Source: Treponemataceae bacterium (GTDB lineage Bacteria; Spirochaetota; Spirochaetia; Treponematales; Treponemataceae). From it: 7,243 bases of DNA. Position 1 is the stretch's first letter, and every line of letters starts with the position of its first letter. Shown here piece by piece: positions 5,822 through 7,243 of this stretch. The position numbers were made by a program, and so were the translations under genes. The stretch lies in NCBI GenBank assembly GCA_024697985.1, contig JAILRX010000243.1, positions 1-7,243 on the forward strand, read 5' to 3'. A model generated the notes under the pieces. It was not told the DNA's origin. It saw only the letters and a list, made by a program, of their open reading frames with translations, and did no database searches.

Positions 5822-7184
5822 TTTCATCAGCTTCTGAAATAAATTTTATCGCCTTTAACAGATCTTCTTTTGTGACGCTTTTAACCGTGTTTTCAAAATC
5901 GTAAAGAAAATTGATGTCGTCACCAAGCGAATATGAATTTGCCATCATTGCACAGATTTGCCGGCTTGTAAAAATATCACCGTAAAGACGGTTTATCAGT
6001 ATGTTCTTGTAACTTTCAAGTTTTTCTGTCGAGTCTATCAGCGTAAAGTTTTCGCTTTCCTTTATCAGTTTGCCTTTGGCAAAAATCTCATTTGCCTCAT
6101 CGACACCCTTATAAAACAGTTCCTTGTTCGAAATTCTGTATCCAGAAAGAATCAAAACCGGATTTTTCGTAAGGTTCACGTTTGAGAAAATCGAATAGAC
6201 ACAGCCGTATTTTTCGCGGACGATGTTGTAAAGAATGTCGGAATACATAAGGTTTGCTATGTAACATGCGGCAAAATCCACGCTTTTTACGTCTGGCAAT
6301 GCCTTGTAGCTGCAGGCAAAATCAACCGGATTTTTATGATTTTTCTTGAATTCGATTTTTTCGTTTTCGAATTTAAGCTTGATTTGCTTTTCAGGTTTTG
6401 CCTTGTTTAATTTGATTTTTCCAAATGAGTCATTCAGCTTTAATTTAAGGCTGTCATCAAAATTTCCATACCCGATTATCGCAACTTTTCCGCTTGAAAA
6501 AAGCTGAGAGTAAAGTTTTTCAAGACTTTCCCTGCTTAATTTGAGGATGGTTTCTTCTGTAAAGATATTTTTTCCAAAATAATCAGTCGTTTCCCTTAAG
6601 TACTCCGCGCTTGATTTCATCAAAAGATTGTAGTCAACGCTTTTTGTGTTCAAGAAACTGAACTGCGCCTGAGTTTTTTTCTGCTCAAAACTTTTATAGC
6701 TTGGATTTGTGCAGCAGCTTTCAAAAACCTTAAATACTTCATCAAAATATTTTTCAAGGCTTGTCATGCTGATGTAGCTGAAATCGCTCAAAACCCCGGT
6801 TGTAATAGAAGCCTGTTTTTCTTCGAGAAGCGCTTCGATAAAATCCTTGTCATAATCCTTGCTTTCCAAAACCAAGAGGTTCATCAAAAATCCAAGATAA
6901 CCCAACTGGTCGTTTTCCAGTTCCGATGCGCCAAAAGAAAAATATAGCTCGAGCGTGTTTACCTTTGCTTCATCAGAATTTTTCAACATGACTTGAATTC
7001 CGTTGTCGAGGACAAAATTTTCCATCCTGATGTCGCTTTTTGCACCCGCTGAATTCGTTGTTAAATTTGCCGAATTTGCCGCTGATGATGTTGTCGCGCA
7101 TCCAAAAGTGATTAATGACATAAACGACAAAACAAACGCGAGGCTTACTGAAAATAATTTATTTGTTAACTTTTTGTTTGTCAT
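5796..7184 (-). CDS. M16-family (insulinase-like) peptidase homologue, predicted lipoprotein, zinc site lost
   Basis: The 462-residue protein starts with a signal peptide (basic MTNKKLTNK, then a hydrophobic core) ending in ITFGC. Cys29 is a plausible lipidation site under the loose spirochete lipobox, followed by a Ser/Ala/Asn-rich tether. The M16 N-terminal domain begins near residue 55 (FVLDNGIQVML) and the C-terminal domain lies at about 210-455. Active M16 enzymes have HxxEH within a GLAHFLEHML-like stretch. Here GYLGFLMNLL (95-104) aligns without gaps, giving Gly98, Met101 and Asn102 in place of His, Glu and His. The third ligand glutamate, expected near 174, is also absent. The C-terminal REKYGCVY (323-330) keeps the Arg/Tyr pair that in heterodimeric M16B proteases is supplied by the non-catalytic subunit. 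It is probably an inactive partner or substrate-binding subunit in the periplasm. The start has a good Shine-Dalgarno site and overlaps the preceding stop as ATGA. Confidence 0.85.
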   Translation of the reverse strand: MTNKKLTNKLFSVSLAFVLSFMSLITFGCATTSSAANSANLTTNSAGAKSDIRMENFVLDNGIQVMLKNSDEAKVNTLELYFSFGASELENDQLGYLGFLMNLLVLESKDYDKDFIEALLEEKQASITTGVLSDFSYISMTSLEKYFDEVFKVFESCCTNPSYKSFEQKKTQAQFSFLNTKSVDYNLLMKSSAEYLRETTDYFGKNIFTEETILKLSRESLEKLYSQLFSSGKVAIIGYGNFDDSLKLKLNDSFGKIKLNKAKPEKQIKLKFENEKIEFKKNHKNPVDFACSYKALPDVKSVDFAACYIANLMYSDILYNIVREKYGCVYSIFSNVNLTKNPVLILSGYRISNKELFYKGVDEANEIFAKGKLIKESENFTLIDSTEKLESYKNILINRLYGDIFTSRQICAMMANSYSLGDDINFLYDFENTVKSVTKEDLLKAIKFISEADETWFYLTSK

Positions 7185-7243
7185 TGCTTATCCTTGATTT
7201 CTACGTAGCCAAGCTTTTCAAAATCTTGGATCTGGTCTTTATA
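7181..7243 (-). CDS. C-terminal end of an upstream minus-strand gene, translationally coupled to the M16-like gene
   Basis: On the minus strand the frame is open from the window edge and encodes 20 residues (YKDQIQDFEKLGYVEIKDKQ) before TGA at 7183-7181. That stop shares the sequence ATGA with the start codon of the M16-like gene (7184-7182), a classic four-base coupling overlap. The fragment is too short to name. An ending of the type 'FEKLGYVEI' would not be out of place at the end of an M16 peptidase, and the downstream protein looks like an inactive M16 subunit. A catalytically active M16 partner is therefore my leading guess; it rests on context. Confidence 0.65.
   Translation of the reverse strand, partial: YKDQIQDFEKLGYVEIKDKQ
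7190..7195 (-). promoter_or_regulatory. Shine-Dalgarno site for the M16-like lipoprotein gene
   Basis: AAGGAT on the minus strand lies five bases before the ATG at 7184, inside the final codons of the upstream gene. It supports this start codon and, together with the ATGA overlap, coupled translation of the two genes. Confidence 0.6.

Noticed and set aside
5958..6185. Plus-strand 75-codon frame within the M16-like gene
   Set aside because: It is antisense to a clear coding region, resembles no family and has no credible start context.
1..7243. CRISPR array, tRNA or rRNA gene, insertion sequence, prophage or att sites
   Set aside because: No spaced repeat array, cloverleaf, transposase or integrase sequence, or flanking terminal repeats were found on reading both strands.

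Overview
The window is about 7.2 kb of AT-rich bacterial DNA that most resembles a Treponema-like spirochete. The strongest reason is the 801-residue protein at 113-2518, which I recognise as the uncharacterised TIGR03545-type family. As I recall it, that family is typically encoded next to a TIGR03546-type gene and is common in spirochetes. A relaxed lipoprotein signal, high lysine content and a stand-alone NifS-like gene fit this assignment but do not prove it. No mobile element, CRISPR array, tRNA or rRNA is visible, and coding density is very high.

Layout from left to right: (1) 1-2518, plus strand. The 3' end of a small basic, probably membrane-associated protein lies one base upstream of a large inner-membrane-anchored protein, with the second gene's ribosome binding site inside the first gene's end. 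The large protein has a lysine-rich cytoplasmic tail, one membrane helix and an AsmA-like beginning to its periplasmic part. (2) 2570-3739, minus strand: a complete PLP-dependent cysteine desulfurase, convergent with the first pair across a 51-bp gap. (3) 3740-3799: a 60-bp divergent intergenic region holding two overlapping candidate promoters, each placed so that its transcript would have almost no leader. (4) 3800-5809, plus strand: an intracellular GH13 alpha-1,6-glucan debranching enzyme of the pullulanase type with a CBM48-like N-terminal domain. (5) 5796-7184, minus strand: an M16-family (insulinase fold) lipoprotein that has lost its zinc-binding motif. It overlaps the debranching gene tail to tail by 14 bp, inside a nested set of inverted repeats. 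Its start overlaps the stop of another minus-strand gene (7181-7243, partial) as ATGA, which implies translational coupling.

The genes look like neighbouring short transcription units, not one pathway: an envelope pair, sulfur mobilisation for Fe-S clusters or thio-modification, alpha-glucan use, and an envelope M16 pair. The observations most worth following are the degenerate M16 subunit, with its predicted active partner just outside the window, and the AsmA-like envelope protein with its long lysine-rich cytoplasmic tail.
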